Shown: positions 1-4,973, counted from the first letter of the stretch. The stretch: DNA of 6,843 bases from Hyphomicrobiaceae bacterium UBA2767 (GCA_002352635.1 DEIT01000004.1:12828-19670); one strand, 5' to 3'. Numbers and translations: made by a program. Notes: generated by a model from the sequence alone, not told the origin.

Positions 1-613
1 TACGGTCGAACCTCTCCCAGGTCACGACCACCTTGGCACCGACCGGCACACGGTTGTAGAGGTCAAGAATATCGGCATTGTAAAGCCGGACGCAGCCATT
101 GGAGACTTCCTGACCGACCGTCCAGGGCGCGTCGGTGCCGTGTATGCGGTAGAGGGTGTCGCCGAGGTAGAGCGCGCGGGTGCCAAGCGGATTGCGCGGG
201 TCGCCACCCTCAACGGCAAGCGGCAACTCCGGTTTTTTCCTGCGCATATCCGCTGTGGGGACCCAGCGCGGGTTCGCGCGCTTGTCGGTTACCTTGAGCA
301 CACCCTGCCATTTCTCTTCCAGTACCGGCGTGCCGATGAGGTAGCTCAGGGCCTGACCCGGCCGAACGACGTAGTAGAGACGCCGGTCTGCGAATGAGAC
401 GACTATGGTGCCGGTTTCATATTTCCCGGTGAATGGAACAAGCTTCTGGCTTGTTACATGGGTCCAATCACGCTGCGGCTGACCGCCTTTCCCGCCACGC
501 AAAAACCAGAAAATTCCGGCTTGGGCGGTCTGCGGGACACTCGACAAAAGAATAGTCAAGATGACAAGAACTGGAACGCTACGATTTATGCCACTAACTG
601 AAAATCTGCACAT
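1..613 (-). CDS. L,D-transpeptidase (YkuD / ErfK-YbiS type), 3' end cut by window edge
   Basis: Periplasmic enzyme family that forms 3-3 peptidoglycan cross-links or attaches proteins to peptidoglycan, using a cysteine nucleophile. Reading leftward from ATG 613-611, 204 codons are open. An in-frame TAA lies three codons upstream of the ATG, so the start is well bounded, although no good Shine-Dalgarno sequence is seen. Residues about 12-32 form a signal peptide (hydrophobic VLVILTILL, cleavage likely after AQA at 30-32). The YkuD domain begins at about residue 65 (YETGTIVV). It contains NPLGTRALYLG (141-151), YRIHGT with His158, and the catalytic signature SNGCVRL with Cys174 and Arg176, then DLYNRVPVGAKVVV. 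The catalytic centre is therefore inside the window and only a short C-terminus is missing. Family assignment is strong; which of the several L,D-transpeptidase roles it has cannot be told. It is divergent from the hemolysin III gene. Confidence 0.93.
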   Translation of the reverse strand, partial: MCRFSVSGINRSVPVLVILTILLSSVPQTAQAGIFWFLRGGKGGQPQRDWTHVTSQKLVPFTGKYETGTIVVSFADRRLYYVVRPGQALSYLIGTPVLEEKWQGVLKVTDKRANPRWVPTADMRRKKPELPLAVEGGDPRNPLGTRALYLGDTLYRIHGTDAPWTVGQEVSNGCVRLYNADILDLYNRVPVGAKVVVTWERFDR

Positions 614-857
614 ACTTACTTACCCGGGTGCCGTCCGGTTGATCGCGGAATAATCGTAAGCGTATTTCCTTAAGATGAATTTTATGAGGCATGAAGCGCT
701 TCGAGGCGTCTTAACAGACCCGGGGGACGATACTGCTGCGCGGCGTGTCGCCTTTCTTGCCATAGGCCTGCCCAATGACCGCCATAGAGCCATGAGACTG
801 GTAGAGCCGCGATGACAGCAACCTTCTTCATCCTCCACCAGTCCGGCGACTGACACG
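614..857. other. Divergent intergenic region, no convincing gene
   Basis: This stretch lies between the divergent transpeptidase and hemolysin III genes and should hold both promoters. I cannot place -35/-10 boxes with confidence. A perfect 10-base palindrome, GAAGCGCTTC, is at 693-702. A 46-codon plus-strand reading frame runs from ATG 675 to TGA 813-815, but it has no good ribosome site, mixed third-position use and no recognisable product, so I do not call it a gene. Confidence 0.5.
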
Positions 858-1511
858 ATGTCGTTCCCTGAGTACAGTCGGGCAGAACGGATTGCCGATG
901 GCTGTGTCCATTCTCTGGGCCTGGTCGCAAGCTTGGTGGCGATGCCAATCCTGGTGGTTCTCGCCCAGCACCATCTGCCGGCTGAATCGGTAACCAGCGT
1001 CGCGGTCTACGGGCTCAGCGCCGTTGCGATGTTTGTTTTTTCTGCAGCCTACAATCTTACAGAGCAGCCGCGCTGGAAGGAGTTCCTGCGCCGCTGCGAC
1101 CATTCCGCGATCTTCATCATGATCGCTGGCACTTATACGCCCTTCGCCTTGATCAAAATCGGAGGCGACTGGGGAATTGCGCTTCTCGCCGCCGTATGGA
1201 CAATTGCCATTATCGGTATTGCAGTCAGGTTTCTGTTGCCCCGCCGTTTCGACCAGGTCTCGATAGGCCTTTACCTGTTACAGGGTTGGATCGTGCTCGG
1301 AGCCATCGACCCTCTGACGTCAGCAGTCTCGATGCGCGTGTTTACGCTGCTGGCCATAGGCGGCTGTCTCTACACGATAGGCGTGGTTTTTCACCTCTGG
1401 TGGCGTTTGCCGTATCAGAATGCCATTTGGCACGTCTTCGTGCTTTCCGCCGCGGCCTTTCACTATAGCGCAATCCTGGACATGGTGGTGCCGGGTTTCA
1501 GCAATGCCTGA
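858..1511 (+). CDS. Hemolysin III family / PAQR-like seven-helix membrane protein
   Basis: Integral inner-membrane protein of the hemolysin III (YqfA/YplQ) family, the bacterial relatives of adiponectin receptors (PAQR). Its physiological role in bacteria is poorly settled; the haemolysin name is historical. The 217 residues match the usual family length. Family marks are ERIADGCVH (10-18), SAAYN (62-66), CDHSAIF (80-86), IAGTYTPF (89-96) and the C-terminal NAIWHVFVL...FHYSAI (188-206). Hydrophobic helices lie at about 18-36, 48-66, 83-101, 104-126, 133-150, 159-180 and 190-211. Two of the three histidine positions that bind zinc in PAQR proteins appear to be Asn here (Asn66, Asn188), while His192 and His202 remain. 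ATG 858 is the only usable start after an in-frame TGA at 813, although no clear ribosome-binding site precedes it. It stands alone on the plus strand. Confidence 0.9.
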   Translation: MSFPEYSRAERIADGCVHSLGLVASLVAMPILVVLAQHHLPAESVTSVAVYGLSAVAMFVFSAAYNLTEQPRWKEFLRRCDHSAIFIMIAGTYTPFALIKIGGDWGIALLAAVWTIAIIGIAVRFLLPRRFDQVSIGLYLLQGWIVLGAIDPLTSAVSMRVFTLLAIGGCLYTIGVVFHLWWRLPYQNAIWHVFVLSAAAFHYSAILDMVVPGFSNA

Positions 1512-1629
1512 CCGGGGGCGCATGGGTCTGACCCGAAGCGAACATACGCGACGTCTCCCCAGGCGCCGCCAACGTTGCCGTTCTGCCACATTTCTGACGA
1601 AAGACGGCAAGAGCTGGCCGTGCTTGTTG

Positions 1630-1658
1630 TGGAATATCCGTAGGCGGATATATTTCCA
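1630..1658. repeat. Imperfect inverted repeat, possible hairpin or operator
   Basis: TGGAATATCCG (1630-1640) pairs with CGGATA (1645-1650) and TTCCA (1654-1658) on the right arm, leaving a three-base TAT bulge and a TAGG loop. That makes 11 pairs. It lies about 120 bases after the hemolysin III stop and has no T-run on either side, so it is not a typical intrinsic terminator. Its role is unknown. Confidence 0.5.
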
Positions 1659-1887
1659 GTCAAAATGAGACGCAGGAGAATGGGAGCATTACAAGCAGCG
1701 CGGTAGCCAGTAGCGCGGCAGTAAAGCATCATAATGGAATTTGTCCCGCGTTCTGGGGAGATTATCGGCTACATCGCCTCCGGTCCGGTATTTCCAACAT
1801 TCTGCATGAAGACCATGATGCCGCTTCGGCTGACAACCATCGCCAGCAAGGGGGCACTTACCACCCCGCCCTCCCACCTTCTTGCCG

Positions 1888-1900
1888 ACGCAGCCGTTTA
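1888..1900 (+). repeat. 13-base direct repeat, copy 1
   Basis: The 13-mer ACGCAGCCGTTTA occurs here and again at 2319-2331 in the same orientation, one copy on each side of the 80-residue gene. Both copies are preceded by CCG or CCGA. One such 13-mer match is not improbable by chance in a window of this size, so its meaning is open. Confidence 0.4.
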
Positions 1901-1957
1901 GACCAGGCGGCGGTCATGCTGTTGGCCATATTGACGTGATACTATTACGGCTCAGTG

Positions 1958-1977
1958 CCGAATCACGAATGATTCGG
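1958..1977. repeat. Perfect 8-base-pair inverted repeat upstream of the 80-residue gene
   Basis: CCGAATCA (1958-1965), loop CGAA, TGATTCGG (1970-1977). The palindrome ends 32 bases before the ATG at 2010, so it falls in the probable leader or promoter of that gene and could be an operator or an RNA hairpin. The 8-mer CGAATGAT, which spans the loop and right arm (1966-1973), recurs at 1996-2003, exactly 30 bases on. No T-run follows. Confidence 0.5.
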
Positions 1978-2009
1978 AATACGCATCAGTAACCGCGAAT
2001 GATGAAGCA

Positions 2010-2252
2010 ATGATCGTAAGTAGGAATCGTCACTCCAAGGAGTTCGAGCAACTGGGCGAGGAAGGTGTGCGCTCGGCCATTGCGCTCGGGGAATATGTCG
2101 GCGCGCAACTGACAGCTGCGCAAAAGTGGCTGGACAGGCGCGAACAGCATCGGGCGCGGCAATACAAGGTCGAGAACAGAAAGGCCAACGCCATTCTGGC
2201 AGTGGCCATGGCGACGGGCGCGCTCATCGTCTCCCTGGCGGCCATAGACTAG
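2010..2252 (+). CDS. Small hypothetical protein with C-terminal membrane segment
   Basis: 80 residues, no function recognised. The N-terminal two-thirds is hydrophilic and probably helical: FEQLGEEGVRSAIALGEYVG (12-31), then AAQKWLDRREQHRARQYKVENRKA (about 36-59). The C-terminus is one hydrophobic helix, AILAVAMATGALIVSLAAI (61-79), ending one residue before the stop, as in a tail-anchored or small single-pass protein. A pattern of LGEExVR, then AAxxWL, then a charged helix and a terminal membrane span resembles, from memory, a group of small alphaproteobacterial proteins of unknown function. Codon third positions are mostly G/C, which supports real coding. The ATG has only a weak upstream purine stretch (gatgaag). 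A perfect palindrome lies just upstream and a 13-base direct repeat flanks the gene. It converges on the amidotransferase gene. Confidence 0.7.
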   Translation: MIVSRNRHSKEFEQLGEEGVRSAIALGEYVGAQLTAAQKWLDRREQHRARQYKVENRKANAILAVAMATGALIVSLAAID

Positions 2253-2293
2253 GCGTCATCGGCCAGAACCGTACGCACCAATCACTCTTGGCC

Positions 2294-2309
2294 CGGAGCC
2301 GCTGCTCCG
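2294..2309. terminator. Short hairpin between convergent genes, possible terminator
   Basis: CGGAGC (2294-2299), loop CGCT, GCTCCG (2304-2309), a perfect 6-base-pair stem. It lies between the stop of the 80-residue gene (2252) and the stop of the convergent amidotransferase gene (2345). Position fits a two-way terminator, but there is no T-run on either strand, so this is weak. Confidence 0.3.
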
Positions 2310-2318
2310 CGCGCCCGA

Positions 2319-2331
2319 ACGCAGCCGTTTA
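2319..2331 (+). repeat. 13-base direct repeat, copy 2
   Basis: Second exact copy of ACGCAGCCGTTTA (copy 1 at 1888-1900). It lies in the short gap between the convergent 80-residue and amidotransferase genes. The copies start 431 bases apart and bracket the palindrome and the 80-residue gene. Confidence 0.4.
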
Positions 2332-2344
2332 CCGAAGCGTACCT

Positions 2345-3121
2345 TCAAGCCGCGACAGGCAACGGGTCTGACTTCGGCTCCCCCAAACCAATCCACTTTT
2401 CCATGAAATCACCAAGCCATTGACGCTGACGCGGTCCATAATGACAATGGTCAACCAGATGCGTGGAGGCAGAGCACGCGCGGGGCCTGAGCGCTTGCGA
2501 CATTGAGCGGGATGCGAGGCGGATGATCGCGCTTTTCGTGATTTCCGGATGAAACTGCAGGGCGACGGCCGATCCATGACGGAACGCCTGGTTCCGAAAG
2601 TTCTGACCTTCAGCCAGTACGACACTAGTCTGCGGCGCGGTGAACCCTTCCTCATGCCACTGATAGACCCGGTCGGGCCAGTCCATCGCGGCTTTGCCCT
2701 GGTTGGTAGGTTGAATCGGGTGATAGCCGCGTTCCACAAGTGCCTGCCTGTGGGTGTGCACCTCTGCTCCAAGATGCAACGCCAGCATTTGCGCGCCGAG
2801 GCAAATTCCCAAGAACGGCTTGTCTTCTTTTAAGGCGACACCGATCCAGTCAATTTCGCGGCGGATGAAATCGTCGTTGTCATTGGCACTCTGCGGTCCG
2901 CCGAACATGATCGCGCCGACATGGCCATCGAGGTTTTCGGGAAGCGGGTCGCCGAAACGGGGCCGTCGGATATCGAGGGAGAATCCGTGGGCAGTGAGCC
3001 ATGTGCCCACATGGCCAGCCGATGAGTGCTCCTGATGCATGATTGCGAGCACCGGACGCGGCCGGAAGTGACCGGGATTGCTCAGGCCGTTTGCGCTGTG
3101 TCGGGTGTTATTGAAATACAT
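2345..3121 (-). CDS. Class I glutamine amidotransferase (GATase1, GMP synthase-like stand-alone)
   Basis: Cytosolic protein with a class I glutamine amidotransferase fold, which in this superfamily hydrolyses glutamine to deliver ammonia. The acceptor substrate of the stand-alone group is generally unknown. 258 residues. Motifs in order: VLAIMHQEHSSAGHVG (24-39), DIRRPRFGDPLPE (50-62), IMFGGPQSAND (71-81), nucleophile elbow FLGICLGAQM (103-112) with Cys107, VYQWHEEGF (152-160), and ALQFHPE (187-193) with His191 and Glu193, which complete the catalytic triad. The segment at about 200-220 looks unlike relatives I recall, although the end (QRQWLGDFMEKWI) fits. The chosen ATG adds about 20 residues before the usual family start; a purine stretch (gaagggacatagggc) precedes it, and no closer ATG exists before His29. 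The 49-residue gene ends 51 bases upstream on the same strand, so cotranscription is possible. Confidence 0.9.
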   Translation of the reverse strand: MYFNNTRHSANGLSNPGHFRPRPVLAIMHQEHSSAGHVGTWLTAHGFSLDIRRPRFGDPLPENLDGHVGAIMFGGPQSANDNDDFIRREIDWIGVALKEDKPFLGICLGAQMLALHLGAEVHTHRQALVERGYHPIQPTNQGKAAMDWPDRVYQWHEEGFTAPQTSVVLAEGQNFRNQAFRHGSAVALQFHPEITKSAIIRLASRSMSQALRPRACSASTHLVDHCHYGPRQRQWLGDFMEKWIGLGEPKSDPLPVAA

Positions 3122-3172
3122 GCCCTATGTCCCTTCGATCCGGAGTGGGCCCTTAATCCGGAATGGCGGCCC

Positions 3173-3322
3173 CTAGCGTTTCTCCTCGATGCGGAGATTG
3201 TGTTTCAGCCAGTCCTGCACGTCGTCGCCGTACAGGCGCGTTGCCAACTCAAAAGCCTCGTTGTAGGACGCGACCGGTTTTCCGATCACTTTCCTCTTCC
3301 TGGTGACGATCATGTAGGTCAT
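3173..3322 (-). CDS. Small hypothetical protein, 49 residues
   Basis: Reading leftward from ATG 3322-3320 to TAG 3175-3173 gives 49 residues beginning MTYMIVTRKRKVIGKPVAS and continuing with YNEAFELATRLYGDDVQDWL and a basic C-terminus ending EEKR. It looks like a compact soluble protein: a short beta segment (YMIVTRKRKVIGKPVAS) followed by an amphipathic helix. I recall similar short proteins in rhizobia but know no function. Support for coding: a clear ribosome site, AAGGA, about 11 bases before the ATG; an organised protein-like sequence; and a position immediately upstream of the amidotransferase in the same orientation, with a 51-base gap. A second in-frame ATG at codon 4 has poorer ribosome-site spacing, so the first ATG is preferred. 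The plus-strand frame overlapping it is considered a shadow. Confidence 0.72.
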   Translation of the reverse strand: MTYMIVTRKRKVIGKPVASYNEAFELATRLYGDDVQDWLKHNLRIEEKR

Positions 3323-3441
3323 GGGTTCTGGTCCTTTTTCGGCCCGCCCATCGGGTCCACATCTATTGGTCGCGGAACGAGGGGAAAAGGTTCAAATCTC
3401 CCGCGAAAATTGTGCCGTTCTCCGTGGGGCGGGTTGCAAAG

Positions 3442-3463
3442 GGGGGCGGGACACGCCGCCCCC
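3442..3463 (-). terminator. GC-rich hairpin downstream of the cationic peptide gene
   Basis: On the plus strand GGGGGCGG (3442-3449), loop GACACG, CCGCCCCC (3456-3463), a perfect 8-base-pair GC stem. It begins 32 bases after the stop of the minus-strand peptide gene and is followed on that strand by CCTTTGC, a very short T-run. A probable transcription terminator for the peptide gene, separating it from the 49-residue gene. The T-run is too weak for certainty. Confidence 0.5.
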
Positions 3464-3495
3464 GCATTGGTGTCGTGGCGATCAATGGGGCACGC

Positions 3496-3738
3496 TTAAT
3501 GATGCCGGTGGCACCTGTAGACCCAATGACCTCTCCAAAGGCGCCAGTGACAATGACGCGGTCCGCGCCAGCCATGCTCGACGATATCCACAAGCTGCTC
3601 GGACATCGCGGAAGTGGGCCTGCCGGACGCGGCTTCGGCATTCTGGGTATTTGCAATCATAGCGATGCCGACGGCACCAAAGAGTGCTACTGCGGCGGCG
3701 AAACGAACGACGGCTGGTTTGAATGTTTGCTTCAACAT
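3496..3738 (-). CDS. Small secreted His/Trp/Arg-rich cationic peptide
   Basis: 80 residues from the preferred ATG at 3738; an in-frame ATG at 3750 would add four. The nearer ATG is chosen because a GGAG site sits 6 bases before it. N-terminal signal peptide: basic MLKQTFKPAVVR, then hydrophobic FAAAVALFGAVGIAMIA, cleavage likely after AEA (about residues 34-36). The mature part is only about 44 residues. Its last third is dense in aromatic and basic residues, GWRGPRHCHWRLWRGHWVYR (from about residue 56) then CHRHH, with two cysteines that could form a disulfide or, with the histidines, bind metal. Short exported peptides with such GxRGxHCHWR-like tails are, from memory, common in rhizobia and relatives, with no known function. 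It is divergent from the basic DUF4157-like gene, with a CRP-like palindrome between them. Confidence 0.78.
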   Translation of the reverse strand: MLKQTFKPAVVRFAAAVALFGAVGIAMIANTQNAEAASGRPTSAMSEQLVDIVEHGWRGPRHCHWRLWRGHWVYRCHRHH

Positions 3739-3744
3739 CGTTTT

Positions 3745-3748
3745 CTCC
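3745..3748 (-). promoter_or_regulatory. Ribosome-binding site deciding the peptide start
   Basis: On the minus strand GGAG followed by AAAACG and then ATG 3738-3736, a standard spacing of 6 bases. The earlier in-frame ATG at 3750 overlaps this site and has no comparable site of its own, so the second ATG is favoured. Confidence 0.65.
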
Positions 3749-3803
3749 ATTCAAATGTTGATCTTGCGTTACAATTGAAATGGAGGCGGGGTTGAGAGAT
3801 GAC

Positions 3804-3819
3804 AGTGATCCCGATCACA
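3804..3819. promoter_or_regulatory. CRP/FNR-type palindromic operator (putative)
   Basis: The plus strand reads AGTGATCCCGATCACA; the other strand gives TGTGA-TCGGGA-TCACT, one base short of the CRP consensus TGTGA-N6-TCACA. The core GTGATC-CC-GATCAC is a perfect 6+2+6 palindrome. It lies 66 bases upstream of the peptide start (3738) and 173 bases upstream of the basic protein start (3993), so it is better placed for the peptide gene. Binding by a CRP-family protein is inferred from sequence only. Confidence 0.42.
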
Positions 3820-3903
3820 CATTGTGCGGCGGCATGCTTGCTCCTCAACTGCACCTGGATGCGCAATGGTTTGGGAGCACGCTCGCCCCAATATAGGGTG
3901 TTT

Positions 3904-3925
3904 CCCCTACTCAAGTGAGGCGGGG
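3904..3925. repeat. Inverted repeat in the divergent control region
   Basis: CCCC (3904-3907) and CTCA (3910-3913) pair with TGAG (3916-3919) and GGGG (3922-3925) around an AG centre, 8 of 10 positions. It lies about 70-90 bases upstream of the basic DUF4157-like gene, where a regulator could act. A T/C-rich motif near it (TTTCCCCTACT, 3901-3911) is partly repeated at about 3931-3942. No regulator can be named. Confidence 0.35.
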
Positions 3926-3992
3926 TCATCGCTACTTTCCCTATCAGCAGCCGGCAATCACGCCGGGGCACGAAAGCTGAGAGAGAAAACCG

Positions 3993-4838
3993 ATGACCAA
4001 CACAACCAACATCATTCACACCACCACCCGTGCCGCCAGCCTCTTCGCGATGTCCTTTATCGCCGCGACGGCAGCCTTCGGGACCATCGAAGTTGCCGAT
4101 CCGGGCCAGGCCCAGGCAAGAAGCAATTCAATCGAGAAGAACAAGCGGGTGAGCACCACCAGCCAACGTGTTCGCCTGCCGGGTGGCACCACGACGAAGA
4201 TCAAGGCGCCGCGGAAGCCCCGCAAGCCGCGCAGCATCAAGACCGGCGTCCGGCAGCTCAAGGGCAAGTCAATGGGTAGCGTCCGGGTTCATAGGAATTC
4301 AGGCCCGAAGCTCAAAGGGAACGCCTTCACCAAAGGCACCAAGATCCATCTCGCGCCGGGCGCATCGCGTCACCTGCCGCATGAGCTGGGGCACGTTGTG
4401 GACCAGGCGAAGGGTCGCGCACGGCCTTCGAGCATCAAATCCTTCAAGAGCACGAAGTCCCTCTCAAGCGCCGGTCGGACGGCACGCACGGCCAAGAACG
4501 CGAAAGCCGCCAACAATGCCCGCAAGGCCGCGAAAGCCCTGAAGGCTGCCAAGGCCGCCAAGCTTGCCGTGGCAGGTACGGGCGTGGGCGCGGCTGTCTC
4601 CATCGGTGCCAGTATGGCGGGCCTCGACCCGGTCGAGATGGCCACGCTGAAGGCGACCAACCCGGCGGAATACAACCGGCGGATGCGCGACCTCAAGAAG
4701 AACCCCGTGAAATACGTGGGTAAAAACGTCGCAAACAACACCAAGAAGGCCGCCAAGAACGTCGGCAAAGCCGGCAAGAAGGTCGGCTGTGGTATCGGCA
4801 ACGCCTTCAAGAAGAAGGGCAAGAGGAAAAAGTGCTAA
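3993..4838 (+). CDS. Secreted, highly basic protein with DUF4157-like HELGH motif and Lys/Ala-rich tail
   Basis: 281 residues, function unknown. Residues about 13-42 form a Sec-type signal peptide (hydrophobic ASLFAMSFIAATAAFG, cleavage probably after AQA at 40-42). A Pro/Lys/Arg linker (about 52-92) follows. Residues about 95-141 match the pattern of the DUF4157 domain: VRVHRNSG, a short spacer, AFTKGTKIHLAPG (111-123), then HELGHVVDQAKG (130-141), an HExxH zinc-metallopeptidase motif with His130, Glu131 and His134. The rest is a Lys/Ala/Ser tail reminiscent of histone H1 (about 149-190), a hydrophobic Gly/Ala stretch (191-210), a predicted helical piece DPVEMATLKATNPAEYNRRM, and a Lys-rich end with Cys266 and a terminal Cys281. 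By my count there are 41 Lys and 21 Arg against 9 Asp/Glu. GAGAGAG precedes the ATG as a weak ribosome site. An intrinsic terminator follows, so it is probably monocistronic. A secreted toxin, an extracellular-contractile-injection cargo or an envelope-binding protein are all possible. Confidence 0.8.
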   Translation: MTNTTNIIHTTTRAASLFAMSFIAATAAFGTIEVADPGQAQARSNSIEKNKRVSTTSQRVRLPGGTTTKIKAPRKPRKPRSIKTGVRQLKGKSMGSVRVHRNSGPKLKGNAFTKGTKIHLAPGASRHLPHELGHVVDQAKGRARPSSIKSFKSTKSLSSAGRTARTAKNAKAANNARKAAKALKAAKAAKLAVAGTGVGAAVSIGASMAGLDPVEMATLKATNPAEYNRRMRDLKKNPVKYVGKNVANNTKKAAKNVGKAGKKVGCGIGNAFKKKGKRKKC

Positions 4839-4869
4839 CTTCGCTCATTGGGCGAAATGGCCAACAACC

Positions 4870-4899
4870 AGGCGGTCCCTCGGGGCCGCCTGTTTTTTT
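4870..4899 (+). terminator. Intrinsic terminator after the basic DUF4157-like gene
   Basis: AGGCGGTCCC (4870-4879) pairs with GGGGCCGCCT (4882-4891), including one T-G wobble, around a tiny loop, followed by G and seven T. It begins 31 bases after the stop codon at 4838. A textbook Rho-independent terminator; it isolates the basic-protein gene from the halogenase-like gene. Confidence 0.9.
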
Positions 4900-4933
4900 G
4901 TGGATTGTCCGCGCGTGGATTTATGACGTGGAT
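4900..4933 (+). repeat. Three GTGGAT direct repeats before the halogenase-like gene
   Basis: GTGGAT occurs at 4900-4905, 4915-4920 and 4928-4933, at intervals of 15 and 13 bases; the first two read GTGGATT. They lie 40-75 bases upstream of the ATG at 4974, in the expected promoter zone. They may be activator or repressor half-sites, or chance. Confidence 0.3.
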
Positions 4934-4973
4934 ACAGTAGCATGTCCGGTTCAAGCCATGTGGAGGGGCGTCA

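Larger units (their letters stand above)
1512..2009. other. Long intergenic stretch without a convincing gene
   Basis: About 500 bases separate the hemolysin III gene from the 80-residue protein. The best reading frame is a 55-codon plus-strand frame from ATG 1734 to TAG 1899-1901. It has no family resemblance I recognise, no good ribosome site and an overlapping antisense frame, so I leave it uncalled. The stretch does hold two inverted repeats (1630-1658 and 1958-1977) and one copy of a 13-base direct repeat (1888-1900), listed separately. No tRNA or transposase remnant is visible. Confidence 0.5.

Noticed and set aside
675..815. 46-codon plus-strand reading frame upstream of hemolysin III
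   Set aside because: Weak ribosome site, mixed third-position use and no recognisable product. It ends at a TGA in the same frame as the hemolysin III gene but shows no sign of being its decayed N-terminus, since that family starts at the chosen ATG.
1734..1901. 55-codon plus-strand reading frame in the long intergenic stretch
   Set aside because: No good ribosome site, no recognisable family, an equally long antisense frame, and its stop falls inside the 13-base repeat. Not enough to call a gene.
1931..1950. TTGACG with a nearby TACTAT as a sigma-70 promoter for the 80-residue gene
   Set aside because: The two boxes lie far too close together for a functional promoter, and no suitable -10 follows TTGACG at 16-18 bases.
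3385..3410. T-arm-like string GGTTCAAATC, possible tRNA or tRNA-derived attachment site
   Set aside because: The flanking bases do not form a five-pair T stem, and no anticodon arm, D arm or CCA end is present around it.
3026..3499. Long plus-strand reading frame opposite the 49-residue gene
   Set aside because: No recognisable protein features. It overlaps the amidotransferase start, the 49-residue gene and the GC hairpin in antisense, so it is treated as a shadow frame.
4370..4822. Hydrophobic 150-codon minus-strand frame opposite the Lys/Ala-rich tail, resembling a membrane protein
   Set aside because: Its Phe/Leu/Ala composition is the direct antisense of Lys (AAG) and Ala (GCC) codons on the plus strand. 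The plus frame has a signal peptide, the HELGH motif and a terminator immediately downstream.
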